The notes beneath the pieces are model-generated. The model was not told the DNA's origin. It made no database searches and was given only the letters and a program-made list of their open reading frames with translations. From Actinophytocola xinjiangensis (GTDB lineage: Bacteria; Actinomycetota; Actinomycetes; Mycobacteriales; Pseudonocardiaceae), in contig NZ_MSIF01000036.1 in assembly GCF_001921215.1 (NCBI RefSeq), positions 1-64,000 on the forward strand: DNA of 64,000 nt, given 5' to 3'. This document shows positions 56,921 through 64,000 of the stretch, piece after piece; position 1 is the first letter of the stretch; the number at the start of each line of letters is the position of its first letter. A program made the position numbers and the translations under genes.

Positions 56921-57682
56921 TCAGAACTCCCCGTGCCTGCCGGCCCCGTCGACGAACTTCCCGGCGCCTTCCACGCCAGCCTCCAGAACCCCGACCCCCA
57001 ACGCGAACTCGGCCCCCAGCGCCGCCCTCTCCGGCAGCCCCCACTGCCCCAGCACCGAGGCTCGATCCGACCGCAGACACTCCTGGGGGAACTCCGCCAA
57101 CCGCCGCCCCAGGTCCTCCGCCGCCTCGCGGGCCTGCCCGGCCGGAACGACCGCGCTGGCCAACCCCATGGCCAGCGCCTCGTCGGCCAGCACCGGCCGG
57201 CCGGTGAGGATCATGTCCATCGCCCGGCCGTGGCCGATCACCCGAGGCAGCCGGACCGTTCCACCGTCGATCAGCGGCACGCCCCACCGACGGCAGAACA
57301 CCCCGAACACAGCGGTCTCGTCGACCACTCGAAGGTCGCACCACAGTGCCAGTTCCAGCCCTCCGGCCACGGCGTGGCCGGACACGGCCGCGATCACCGG
57401 CTTGCCGAGCGACATCCGTGTCGGACCCATAGGTCCATCACCCTCTGTGTCCACACGGTTACCCCGATCGGTTCCGACGGCTTTCAGGTCGGCGCCGGCG
57501 CAGAACGTCGAGCCGACGCCGGTGAGGACGGCGACGCTCGCGCAGGGATCGTCGTCGAACGCGCGGAACGCCTCGGCGAGCGCGGCGGCTGTCCGTCCGT
57601 CGACGGCATTGCGCTGGTCAGGGCGGTTGATCAGGACTGTCATGATCGGTCCGGACTGCTCGACGAGCACGGTCTCGCTCAA
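56921..57682 (-). CDS. Enoyl-CoA hydratase/isomerase family protein
   Basis: A crotonase-fold protein of 253 aa. Oxyanion-hole motif TFCAGADLKAVG and GHAVAGGLELALWCDLRV, the first catalytic Glu being in GLELAL. The second Glu of true hydratases (FGxPE) is missing: the sequence is FGVFCRRWGVPLIDGGT, so another activity is likely. The start is probably the TTG at 57682, as AGAGGTGG stands 4 nt ahead; no ATG or GTG fits better. Confidence 0.9.
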   Translation of the reverse strand: MSETVLVEQSGPIMTVLINRPDQRNAVDGRTAAALAEAFRAFDDDPCASVAVLTGVGSTFCAGADLKAVGTDRGNRVDTEGDGPMGPTRMSLGKPVIAAVSGHAVAGGLELALWCDLRVVDETAVFGVFCRRWGVPLIDGGTVRLPRVIGHGRAMDMILTGRPVLADEALAMGLASAVVPAGQAREAAEDLGRRLAEFPQECLRSDRASVLGQWGLPERAALGAEFALGVGVLEAGVEGAGKFVDGAGRHGEF

Positions 57683-57808
57683 CGGTCCACCTCTCGGTGA
57701 TCGAACACGGATGTCGAAGGTGCTGTGCGGGGAGGTGTACGCACCGTAAGCTGTATGCATCCATTTGTGTGAACAGGCGCGCGGGGAGCGGTGGATGGAG
57801 CGAAAGCG

Positions 57809-57970
57809 GTGAACGCGAAGAAGGTCCTGATGTTGGTCGGGGTGGCTCTCGTGCTGTTCTACGTGATCACCCAGCCATCACAGGCCGCGGAGGCGGTGCA
57901 GGGGATTCTCGGTTGGCTGGAGGACGGCGCCGAGGCGATCATCACCTTCGTGCGCAACCTCTTCTCCTGA
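57809..57970 (+). CDS. 53-aa micro-membrane protein
   Basis: GTG at 57809 opens 53 codons: MNAKKVLMLVGVALVLFYVI as one membrane helix, a short TQPSQAAEAV link and an amphipathic C-terminal helix ending ITFVRNLFS. The composition, codon use and RBS-like GGAG (57797-57800) favour a real gene. Very similar short proteins occur in other actinomycetes, as far as I recall, with unknown function. It is followed by a hairpin. It is easily missed because of its size. Confidence 0.8.
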   Translation: MNAKKVLMLVGVALVLFYVITQPSQAAEAVQGILGWLEDGAEAIITFVRNLFS

Positions 57971-58006
57971 CGGGGGATCACAGGGCACTCACAGAACTAC
58001 CGGTCG

Positions 58007-58043
58007 AGGGACGTCACCACGGCACCGCCGAGGTGGCGTCCCT
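58007..58043 (+). terminator. Hairpin after the micro-membrane protein gene
   Basis: 12-bp arms AGGGACGTCACC (58007-58018) and GGTGGCGTCCCT (58032-58043) with one G-U pair, loop of 13. It lies 36 bp after the stop codon. Confidence 0.7.
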
Positions 58044-58248
58044 GCTCGTGCGCGACCCAAAGATCACCGACGGTTACGAAGCGTGGCCGGATCTAGCACC
58101 ACATTGGACCGTACGGGTGGATTCTGGCCCTGTAAGCCCTGATCGCACGCTTTCCTCGAGATCAGGTCTGGCGGACTGTCGGTGCCGGCCTTTACGGTTC
58201 CCGCATCGACTTTCGCGGGCTGGTCCGCAGTTCTCTCGAGGAGGCAGG

Positions 58249-58740
58249 ATGCTCGACGATCCCGGTGTGGATGACCTGGTACGGCAGTGGACAGAGGATC
58301 ACTCCAAGGCCGCCGAGTCGGACGAGATCAACCGCATCGCGTCGGAGTGGCTGGCGGACGTGCCCGTCCAGCCCCGGACCGGGATCCCCGGGCAGCGTTC
58401 CCGCGGTGGCAACGGCCCGTGGGCGACCGTGGAGGCCACCGACCCGCGCTTCTTCGAGGCCATGCGCGAACGCCTCCCGGAGGTCCCCGCCGAGCTGATC
58501 TCCTCCGCCGCCGGCTGGTGGCAGATGGTCGGCGGCCTCGCCGAGGCCAAGGAGTGGTGGGACGCGGGCATCAGCCCGCTCGACCAGCGCGCCCTCGACT
58601 ACCGCGCGGCCGGCCTCGCCCCGTCCGACCTCGGCCGACGGCTCGGGCCGCTGACCGTGCTCCAGCACCTGCGCAAGGGCAGCGCCCCCGCCTGGTGCGT
58701 CGCCCGCCTTCAGCGGCAGAACGAGCGCCGCTCCGCCTGA
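58249..58740 (+). CDS. Conserved actinobacterial hypothetical protein
   Basis: A 163-aa soluble protein without a family I can name. It opens MLDDPGVDDLVRQWTEDHS; the middle has EATDPRFFEAMRERLP, and the C-terminal half PLDQRALDYRAAGLAPSDLGRRLGPLTVL may be helical and HTH-like. GAGGAGG stands 4 nt ahead of the ATG at 58249, good support for the start. It stands 38 bp before the lytic transglycosylase gene and may share its transcript. Confidence 0.8.
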   Translation: MLDDPGVDDLVRQWTEDHSKAAESDEINRIASEWLADVPVQPRTGIPGQRSRGGNGPWATVEATDPRFFEAMRERLPEVPAELISSAAGWWQMVGGLAEAKEWWDAGISPLDQRALDYRAAGLAPSDLGRRLGPLTVLQHLRKGSAPAWCVARLQRQNERRSA

Positions 58741-58778
58741 GCGGCGTAACGGGACCGGTGATGTCTCGTTGAGCGGGT

Positions 58779-59603
58779 GTGATCGAACCTGAGACGGACG
58801 ACGACCGGCCCCGGCTGGGTGTCCTGCTCCGTCTCGGCGTCGTCCTGCTCATCCTGGCCCTCGGTGCCGGCGGCGTGCTGCTCGTCCGGATCGCCACCGC
58901 GCCGGACCCGGCCCGCGCCAGCGTCCACGCGGACCTCACCGGCGGTATCCCGGTCGCCGACGTGCGCCCTGGCTCGCTCACCCCGGTCGATGCCGCCGTC
59001 GACGCCGCCGCCCAGCCCCAGCCCAGGGCGGCCGCCGGGCCGGACCCGCTGCGCACCTGGGCGCAACGGCTGGCCGTGCCGGCCGAGGTCCCGGCCAGGG
59101 CGCTGATGGCCTACGGCAACGCCGAACTCGCGCTGCGCACCGAGAACCCCGGCTGCCACCTGTCCTGGACGACGCTGGCCGCGATCGGCCGCGTCGAGTC
59201 CGACCACGGACGCTACGGCGGCGCCACCCTGGGCGAGGACGGCCGGCCGTCGCGGCCGATCATCGGGGTGCCGCTGGACGGGTCGCCGGGGGTGCGGGCG
59301 ATCGGCGACACCGACGGCGGGCGGTTCGACGGTGACCCGGACGTCGACCGGGCGGTCGGGCCGATGCAGTTCATCCCGTCGACCTGGAGCCGGTGGGCCG
59401 CCGACGCCGATCTGGACGGTGTCGGCGACCCGCACCAGATCGACGACGCCGCCCTCGCCGCCGGCCGCTACCTGTGTGCCAACGGCCGTGACCTGGCGAT
59501 TCCCGCCGACTGGTGGGCGGCTGTCCTGTCGTACAACAACTCGGTGACCTACGGCCAGAAGGTCTTCGGCCTGGCGGACGGATACGGACGAACCGCGCGC
59601 TGA
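58779..59603 (+). CDS. Lytic murein transglycosylase (MltB-like)
   Basis: A membrane-anchored or secreted peptidoglycan-cleaving enzyme of 274 aa: N-terminal anchor ~16-38, a Pro/Ala linker, then the lysozyme-like domain with the catalytic Glu in AAIGRVESDHGRYGG, and the MltB signature GPMQFIPSTWSRW. The ending VLSYNNSVTYGQKV is typical. The start GTG is at 58779. It lies in a row of cell-envelope genes, with a two-TM protein following after 22 bp. Confidence 0.94.
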   Translation: MIEPETDDDRPRLGVLLRLGVVLLILALGAGGVLLVRIATAPDPARASVHADLTGGIPVADVRPGSLTPVDAAVDAAAQPQPRAAAGPDPLRTWAQRLAVPAEVPARALMAYGNAELALRTENPGCHLSWTTLAAIGRVESDHGRYGGATLGEDGRPSRPIIGVPLDGSPGVRAIGDTDGGRFDGDPDVDRAVGPMQFIPSTWSRWAADADLDGVGDPHQIDDAALAAGRYLCANGRDLAIPADWWAAVLSYNNSVTYGQKVFGLADGYGRTAR

Positions 59604-59625
59604 GGGTGGTGTTAGCGTCGACCCC

Positions 59626-60009
59626 GTGAAGGGCGGACTGCTGGCTCGCCGGCTGGGCATCGTGGCCGTGTGTGTGCTGTCACTGGCCGGCTGCGTCGGG
59701 TTGGCGTGGTGGCAGTGGGCGCGGTTCGAGTCGGCCACCGGGAACTGGCAGAACCTCGGCTACGTCCTGCAGTGGCCGCTGTTCGGGCTGTTCCCGGCGT
59801 TCATGTTCTGGCGGTTGAGCAAGCTGCGGGCCCCCACACCGGCACCGGCCAAGCCCACCGCGCGGGTGCCCGAACCGGAGATCGAGGCGTGGGAGCCCAC
59901 CCGGCGGCCCGTGCCCGCCGGCCACCACGACGACGACCCGGAGCTGGCCGAGTACAACCGCTACCTGGCCCAGCTCAACCAGACAGCCGATCAGCAGGAG
60001 TCCCGATGA
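59626..60009 (+). CDS. Two-TM protein beside DUF3817 gene
   Basis: A 127-aa protein with one helix at ~8-28 and one at ~42-62 (VLQWPLFGLFPAFMFWR), then a Pro-rich tail ending EYNRYLAQLNQTADQQ. The NRYLA-LN end is common to actinobacterial proteins next to DUF3817 genes. Function unknown. Its stop overlaps the next ATG by 4 nt (ATGA), so both are translated together. Confidence 0.88.
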   Translation: MKGGLLARRLGIVAVCVLSLAGCVGLAWWQWARFESATGNWQNLGYVLQWPLFGLFPAFMFWRLSKLRAPTPAPAKPTARVPEPEIEAWEPTRRPVPAGHHDDDPELAEYNRYLAQLNQTADQQESR

Positions 60010-60380
60010 CCTCACCCGAGCCCTCGGTCACCGACGAGAACCCGACCGCCGCCGAGGAGTCCGGCGCGGCCGACGTGGTGCCCAGCGCGCTGGCCCGCTA
60101 CCGGGTCATGGCCTACATCGTCGGTGTCGGCCTGCTGGCGCTGTGCGCGTCGATGCTGCTCAAGTACGTGTTCGACAGCGACGGCTCCATGGCGATCATC
60201 GGCCCGGCGCACGGCTTCCTGTACGTGGTCTACCTGGTCGCCACGGTCGACCTGGCGATCAAGGCCGGCTGGTCGATGAAGGGGACCGTGCTGGTGATGC
60301 TCGCCGGGATGGTGCCGTTCGTCTCGTTCGTCGCCGAGCGGCGGGTCGTGCGCAAGGTCGGCGCGGGGACCGCGCTGTAG
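60006..60380 (+). CDS. DUF3817 membrane protein
   Basis: A 124-aa membrane protein. After a polar N-terminus come three hydrophobic segments: YRVMAYIVGVGLLALCAS, HGFLYVVYLVATVDLA and VLVMLAGMVPFVSFVAERR. The order and the final FVAERR are typical for DUF3817. The ATG at 60006 overlaps the previous stop. Role unknown. It converges on the symporter gene with a 6-bp gap. Confidence 0.93.
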   Translation: MTSPEPSVTDENPTAAEESGAADVVPSALARYRVMAYIVGVGLLALCASMLLKYVFDSDGSMAIIGPAHGFLYVVYLVATVDLAIKAGWSMKGTVLVMLAGMVPFVSFVAERRVVRKVGAGTAL

Positions 60381-60386
60381 GACGAC

Positions 60387-61958
60387 TCAGGCGCCGAGAC
60401 CGGTCAGCGAGCGGACCTCCATCTCCGCCTGCTTGACCCGGTCGGTCCGCTCGCGGCTGAGCACCGTGCCGAGGAAGCCGGCGAGGAACGAGATCGGGAT
60501 CGACACCAGCCCGGGGTTGCTCAGCGGGAACAGCTGGAAGTCCGCGCCGGGGAAGATCGAGGTCGGCGCGCCGGACACGACCGGCGAGACCATCACCAGC
60601 AGCAGGCACGAGCCGAGCCCGCCGTACATGCCCCACAGCGTGCCCCGGGTGTTGAACCGGCGCCAGAACAGCGAGTACAGCAGCGTCGAGAGGTTCGCCG
60701 AGGCGGCGAACGCGAACGCCAGCGACACCAGGAACGCCACGTTCTGCCCGTTGGCGAGGATGCCGCCGACGATCGCCAGGATGCCGACGACCACCGCCGT
60801 CAGCCGCGCGACCCGGACCTCCGACGCCGGGTCGGCACGGCCCCGGCGGAAGATGTTGGCGTACACGTCGTGGGCGAACGACGCCGACGCGGTGATCGTG
60901 AGGCCGGCGACCACGGCGAGGATGGTGGCGAAGGCCACCGCCGAGACGATGCCCAGCAGGAACGTGCCGCCGATCTCGAAGGCCAGCAGCGGCGCGGCGG
61001 AGTTCTCCTTGCCGGTGGAGGCCAGGATCTTGTCCGAGCCGACCAGCGCGGACGCGCCGTAGCCGATCACCAGCGTGGCCAGGTAGAACACGGCCATCAT
61101 GCCGACCGCCCAGACCACCGAGCGGCGCGCCTGGTTGGCGTTGGGCACGGTGTAGAAGCGCATCAGCACGTGCGGCAGGCCGGCGGCGCCCAGGATCAGG
61201 GCCAGCGACAGCGAGATGAAGTCGAGCTTGCTGATGGCCGTCGAGTACTGGGCGCCGGGTTCGAGGATCTGCCGGCCGTTGGCGTTGTTGGCGGCGGCGT
61301 CGTCGAGCAGCGCGGTGATGCTGAAGCCGAACTTGCCGAGCAGGAACACGGTCATCAGGACCACGCACAGCACGAGCATGGTGGCCTTGATGATCTGCAC
61401 CCAGGTGGTGCCCTTCATGCCGCCGACCAGCACGTAGAAGATCATGATCAGGCCGACGACGCAGATCACGACGGCCTGCCCGGCCTTGTCGTGCACGTTG
61501 AGCAGCAACGCGATCAGCCCGCCGGCCCCGGCCATCTGGGCGAGCATGTAGAAGAACGAGATGACCAGCGTCGAGGTGGCCGCGGCCGCGCGGACCGGGC
61601 GTTGGCGCATCCGGTAGGCGAGCACGTCGCCCATGGTGAACCGGCCGGTGTTGCGCACCAGCTCCGCGACCAGCAGCAACGCCACCAGCCAGGCGACCAG
61701 GAAGCCGATGGAGTAGAGGAACCCGTCGTAGCCGTGGACGGCGATGGCGCCGGCGATGCCGAGGAACGAGGCGGCCGACAGGTAGTCGCCGGTGATGGCG
61801 ACGCCGTTCTGCGAGCCGGTGAACGCGCTGCCGGCGGCGTAGTAGTCGGAGGTGGTGGTGTTGCGGTGACTGACCCGGTACACGACGAACAGCGTGATCG
61901 CGATGAAGCCGGCGAACACGGTGATGTTGAGGACCGGGCTGCCCAGGCCCTCGCTCAC
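60387..61958 (-). CDS. actP: Cation/acetate symporter (SSS family, ActP-like)
   Basis: A sodium:solute symporter of 523 aa with about 13 transmembrane helices. Matching features are DYYAAGSAFTGSQNGVAITGDYLSAASFLG (residues ~38-67, given by its ends) and PHVLMRFYTVPNANQARRSVVW as in acetate permeases. It probably imports acetate or other short carboxylates. The GTG at 61958 overlaps the DUF485 gene by 4 nt, the normal actP pairing. Confidence 0.93.
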   Translation of the reverse strand: MSEGLGSPVLNITVFAGFIAITLFVVYRVSHRNTTTSDYYAAGSAFTGSQNGVAITGDYLSAASFLGIAGAIAVHGYDGFLYSIGFLVAWLVALLLVAELVRNTGRFTMGDVLAYRMRQRPVRAAAATSTLVISFFYMLAQMAGAGGLIALLLNVHDKAGQAVVICVVGLIMIFYVLVGGMKGTTWVQIIKATMLVLCVVLMTVFLLGKFGFSITALLDDAAANNANGRQILEPGAQYSTAISKLDFISLSLALILGAAGLPHVLMRFYTVPNANQARRSVVWAVGMMAVFYLATLVIGYGASALVGSDKILASTGKENSAAPLLAFEIGGTFLLGIVSAVAFATILAVVAGLTITASASFAHDVYANIFRRGRADPASEVRVARLTAVVVGILAIVGGILANGQNVAFLVSLAFAFAASANLSTLLYSLFWRRFNTRGTLWGMYGGLGSCLLLVMVSPVVSGAPTSIFPGADFQLFPLSNPGLVSIPISFLAGFLGTVLSRERTDRVKQAEMEVRSLTGLGA

Positions 61959-62371
61959 CGGCCGGCCTCCGCCCGGATCGCGGCGGCGCTCGGGTCGAGC
62001 CGGCGTCGCGCGTAGCGCACGTAACCGAACGTGATCGCCACGGTGGTGACGAACTGCAGCACGCCCAGCGCGAGGCCGACGTTGATCGAGCCGAACAGCT
62101 GGTGGCTCATGAAATCGCGGGCGAACGCGGCGAGCAGGACGTAGGTCAGGTACCACAGGAAGAACAGCGCACTCACCGGAAACACGAACAAACGGAAACG
62201 GCGACGCAGTGCGGCGAACTCGGCGCTTTCCTGGATGGCCACGAAATCGGGCGCGCCGTGCCGGTTCGGCGGTCCGCCCGATCCGTGCGCCGGCTGCCGG
62301 GTGATTCCACCGAAGTCGTTTCCGGGAGTCGTTGACCGGGACGCGATCGGCGGCTGAACCACCTGAGTCAT
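61955..62371 (-). CDS. DUF485 membrane protein, partner of the acetate symporter
   Basis: A 138-aa protein: polar N-terminus of ~45 residues, then FAALRRRFRLFVFPVSALFF-type DUF485 core, two transmembrane helices and a basic C-terminal RYARRRLDP. In many bacteria it precedes actP in one operon (yjcH-like) and is thought to assist the carrier. The ATG at 62371 has GGAGG 7 nt ahead. Confidence 0.93.
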   Translation of the reverse strand: MTQVVQPPIASRSTTPGNDFGGITRQPAHGSGGPPNRHGAPDFVAIQESAEFAALRRRFRLFVFPVSALFFLWYLTYVLLAAFARDFMSHQLFGSINVGLALGVLQFVTTVAITFGYVRYARRRLDPSAAAIRAEAGR

Positions 62372-63079
62372 GTGTGTTTCCTCCGGTGAGGACGGGTGAG
62401 AGTTCCCAATTCCGATGTGGAGACGGCGCGCGGACTATACGTCAGCCCGCCGGGGCCGCGTCAAACCTCCGGAGTAACGGCGGTCCGGGGGTCGGGTGAG
62501 TGGGGGACCACGGCCTTCACACGTAGCGGTGAATTGCCGGGTAACGGTGTGTCGTATCCGCTGTGGGCGGCCGGTCGGGGCGCGCCGATCGTGGCCGGTG
62601 GTCGGTTCGATGATCAGGTGTGGCGATCTGTGCGACCCGGTTTGACCAGGTCAGACGACGATTCTGGTTGTTGGTCGGGTCGTGGCCGGGTGGGTCCGCT
62701 GTGGACTCGCCGCATGATGACCCTTTCGGGGTATCAAGTCGTCCGGCTTGAAACTCAAAGTAGAACCAGCAAGATCATTTATCGGGAAGATCGGGTCAGG
62801 GCGCCCTAATTTGATCCCCGGGCCACCCGTTGTCGCAGGTCAACCCGCTTGCGTTGAGGCACTTTCCAGGGTGGGTGATTGATGTACGATCATTACTCGG
62901 TTCTCGCTGTGATTCGGTACGTCGGGGCATCCCGTGGCGGCCGTGTCTCGTAAGGAAGGAGCGAGCGCTGCCGTCGAATTAGTGCGCGCACTCTGTCCGC
63001 CCGTCGGGTGGCGTCGGTATTTGCTGCGCTCTTTTTCGAGTACACCCTTCCTCATTCTGAAATGAAATGAGGCGTCGTC
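62372..63079. other. 708-bp gene-free control region
   Basis: Divergent region between the DUF485 gene and the sensor-kinase gene. The open frames here have no family features. It is clearly AT-richer at 62740-62810 and 62950-63079, which should hold the kinase promoter. No repeat or riboswitch pattern was recognised. Confidence 0.6.
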
Positions 63080-64000
63080 TTGAAGGACAACCCGACCCGG
63101 ACCGACTCGCGCCTGGCGAACCTGGGCAGCGTGCTCGCCAACTGGCGCGACTGGAACCTGCCGGTCAAGCTCGCGGCGGTCACCCTGGTACCGGTGATCT
63201 TCGCGATCGTGCTCGGCGCGATGCAGATCGCCGACCAGGTCGACCGCGCGAGTTCCTACCGGCAGGTCGACCGGTTGGTCCTGGCCAACGAGGAACTGCG
63301 CACGCTGGTCACGGCGTTGCAGCGGGAACGCACCGCCAGCGCCATGCTGCTGGCCGAACGCTTCACCGAGATGGCGACCGAGCTGAGCGACGAGCGTCGC
63401 GCGGTGGACGGCGCGCTCGACGAGTTCACCCGCGCCGCCGACCGCGTCCGCTTCGGCGAGGACGTCACCGCCGACCGCTACCGCGACGTGGAGGCCTGGC
63501 TCGGCGAACTGCGTGGCCTGCGCGAACAGGTCAGCGGCTCGCTGATCGACGCGTCCACCGTGCTCAGCCGCTACACCAGCGTCATCGAGGCGCTGCTGAG
63601 GTTCGACCGCGCGCTGGCCGCCGAGATGATCGACCCCCACCTGGTGTCCACCTCGGCCGCCCAGCACGAGCTGGAGACGATCGCCGAGCAGGTCCAGTTC
63701 CAGCACGCCCTGGTCGGCGTCGGCATCGTGCGCGGCGGGCTCGTCGGCCCGGACCTGGAGTCGCTGCGCTCGTCGCTGGCCAGCTTCGAGGACTCGGTCG
63801 CCAGCTTCCGCGCGGTCGCCGACGCCCAGTACACCAAGGACTTCGACCGGGCCATCACCGAGCCGGTCTCCGCCGGACGTACCAATCTCGCCGGCGCGGT
63901 CGCCGCCAGCCAGCCCGGCGCGGGGATCCCCACCACCGTCGTCGACTGGTACGCCTCCTCCGACGCGGCGCAGCGCGGCATCACCGCGGTCGCCGACCAG
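63080..64000 (+). CDS. NIT-domain sensor histidine kinase, N-terminal part (cut by window end)
   Basis: The frame is open to the right edge (307 codons present). A TTG at 63080 has GAGG 7 nt ahead. After ~28 residues comes a membrane helix (VKLAAVTLVPVIFAIVLG), then a nitrate/nitrite-sensing (NIT) domain with LQRERTASAMLLAE and mostly helical sequence. In actinomycetes such proteins are the CvnA-type kinases that open conservons (CvnA-B-C-D with roadblock, DUF742 and GTPase). The kinase core and neighbours lie outside the window. Confidence 0.88.
   Translation, partial: MKDNPTRTDSRLANLGSVLANWRDWNLPVKLAAVTLVPVIFAIVLGAMQIADQVDRASSYRQVDRLVLANEELRTLVTALQRERTASAMLLAERFTEMATELSDERRAVDGALDEFTRAADRVRFGEDVTADRYRDVEAWLGELRGLREQVSGSLIDASTVLSRYTSVIEALLRFDRALAAEMIDPHLVSTSAAQHELETIAEQVQFQHALVGVGIVRGGLVGPDLESLRSSLASFEDSVASFRAVADAQYTKDFDRAITEPVSAGRTNLAGAVAASQPGAGIPTTVVDWYASSDAAQRGITAVADQ

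Noticed and set aside
62372-63079. Small genes in the DUF485-kinase gap
   Set aside because: The plus frame at 62396-62809 has no recognisable motif or ribosome site and resembles random high-GC coding.

Overview
The window is very GC-rich (GTG and even TTG starts are frequent, genes overlap by 1-8 nt) and carries markers typical of filamentous Actinobacteria: bifunctional PriA with trp genes but no trpF, XRE/DUF5753 regulators with DUF397, an F420-type PPOX enzyme, a LAL-type giant LuxR regulator, a ceb-like sugar operon and, at the right edge, a NIT-domain sensor kinase of the kind that opens 'conservons'. I infer a Pseudonocardiales-like actinomycete (Saccharothrix/Lentzea/Actinosynnema type); the genus is not provable from this sequence alone.

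Layout. 1-8.1 kb: a broken-up histidine operon (hisH, priA, hisF, hisI) interrupted by low-complexity triplet arrays, an XRE/DUF5753 regulator coupled to priA, and an opposite-strand island (TetR, two-gene ABC exporter, PPOX enzyme). 8.1-15 kb: a second, related TetR, then trpE, a Trp-associated membrane protein, a 26-codon leader-like ORF, trpC, trpB, trpA and lgt. 15-17 kb: a divergent MFS exporter/TetR pair with two palindromic operators between them. 17-21 kb: a btuFCD-type transporter behind a clear cobalamin riboswitch, with a DapB/diaminopentanoate-dehydrogenase-like enzyme as last gene. 21-22.8 kb: GlxA-like AraC regulator plus DJ-1/PfpI protein. 22.8-29.8 kb: a beta-glucan locus (binding protein, two permeases, GH1 glucosidase, LacI regulator; separate GH16-CBM6 secreted glucanase), with matching ceb-type operators in front of both transcripts. 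30-36 kb: gltB-gltD. 36-43.7 kb: ammonia-lyase-like protein with an abnormal MIO motif, secreted protease, DUF2461, pyk, tesB, dacB. 43.9-51.4 kb: XRE-DUF397 regulatory module, LAL regulator, PrmC-like methyltransferase, DUF4262, hydrolase. 51.4-57.7 kb: Pro/Thr-rich membrane protein, a pair of identical-armed hairpins, TetR, acyl-CoA dehydrogenase, alpha-methylacyl-CoA racemase, STAS protein, crotonase. 57.8-62.4 kb: a 53-aa micro-membrane protein, a conserved hypothetical, a lytic transglycosylase, DUF3817 pair, acetate-type symporter with DUF485. 63.08 kb to the end: a truncated NIT-domain sensor kinase.

How the parts work together: his and trp genes share PriA, which in Actinobacteria serves both pathways; the riboswitch ties corrinoid supply to the btu-type operon; the LacI regulator probably controls secreted glucanase, uptake and intracellular hydrolysis together; GltBD feeds glutamate to both amino-acid pathways. 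Most of the window is ordinary. The items most worth a second look are the ammonia-lyase without a canonical Ala-Ser-Gly, the riboswitch operon with its dehydrogenase, the trpC leader ORF, the twin hairpin element at 53.35-53.57 kb and the XRE-DUF397 region.
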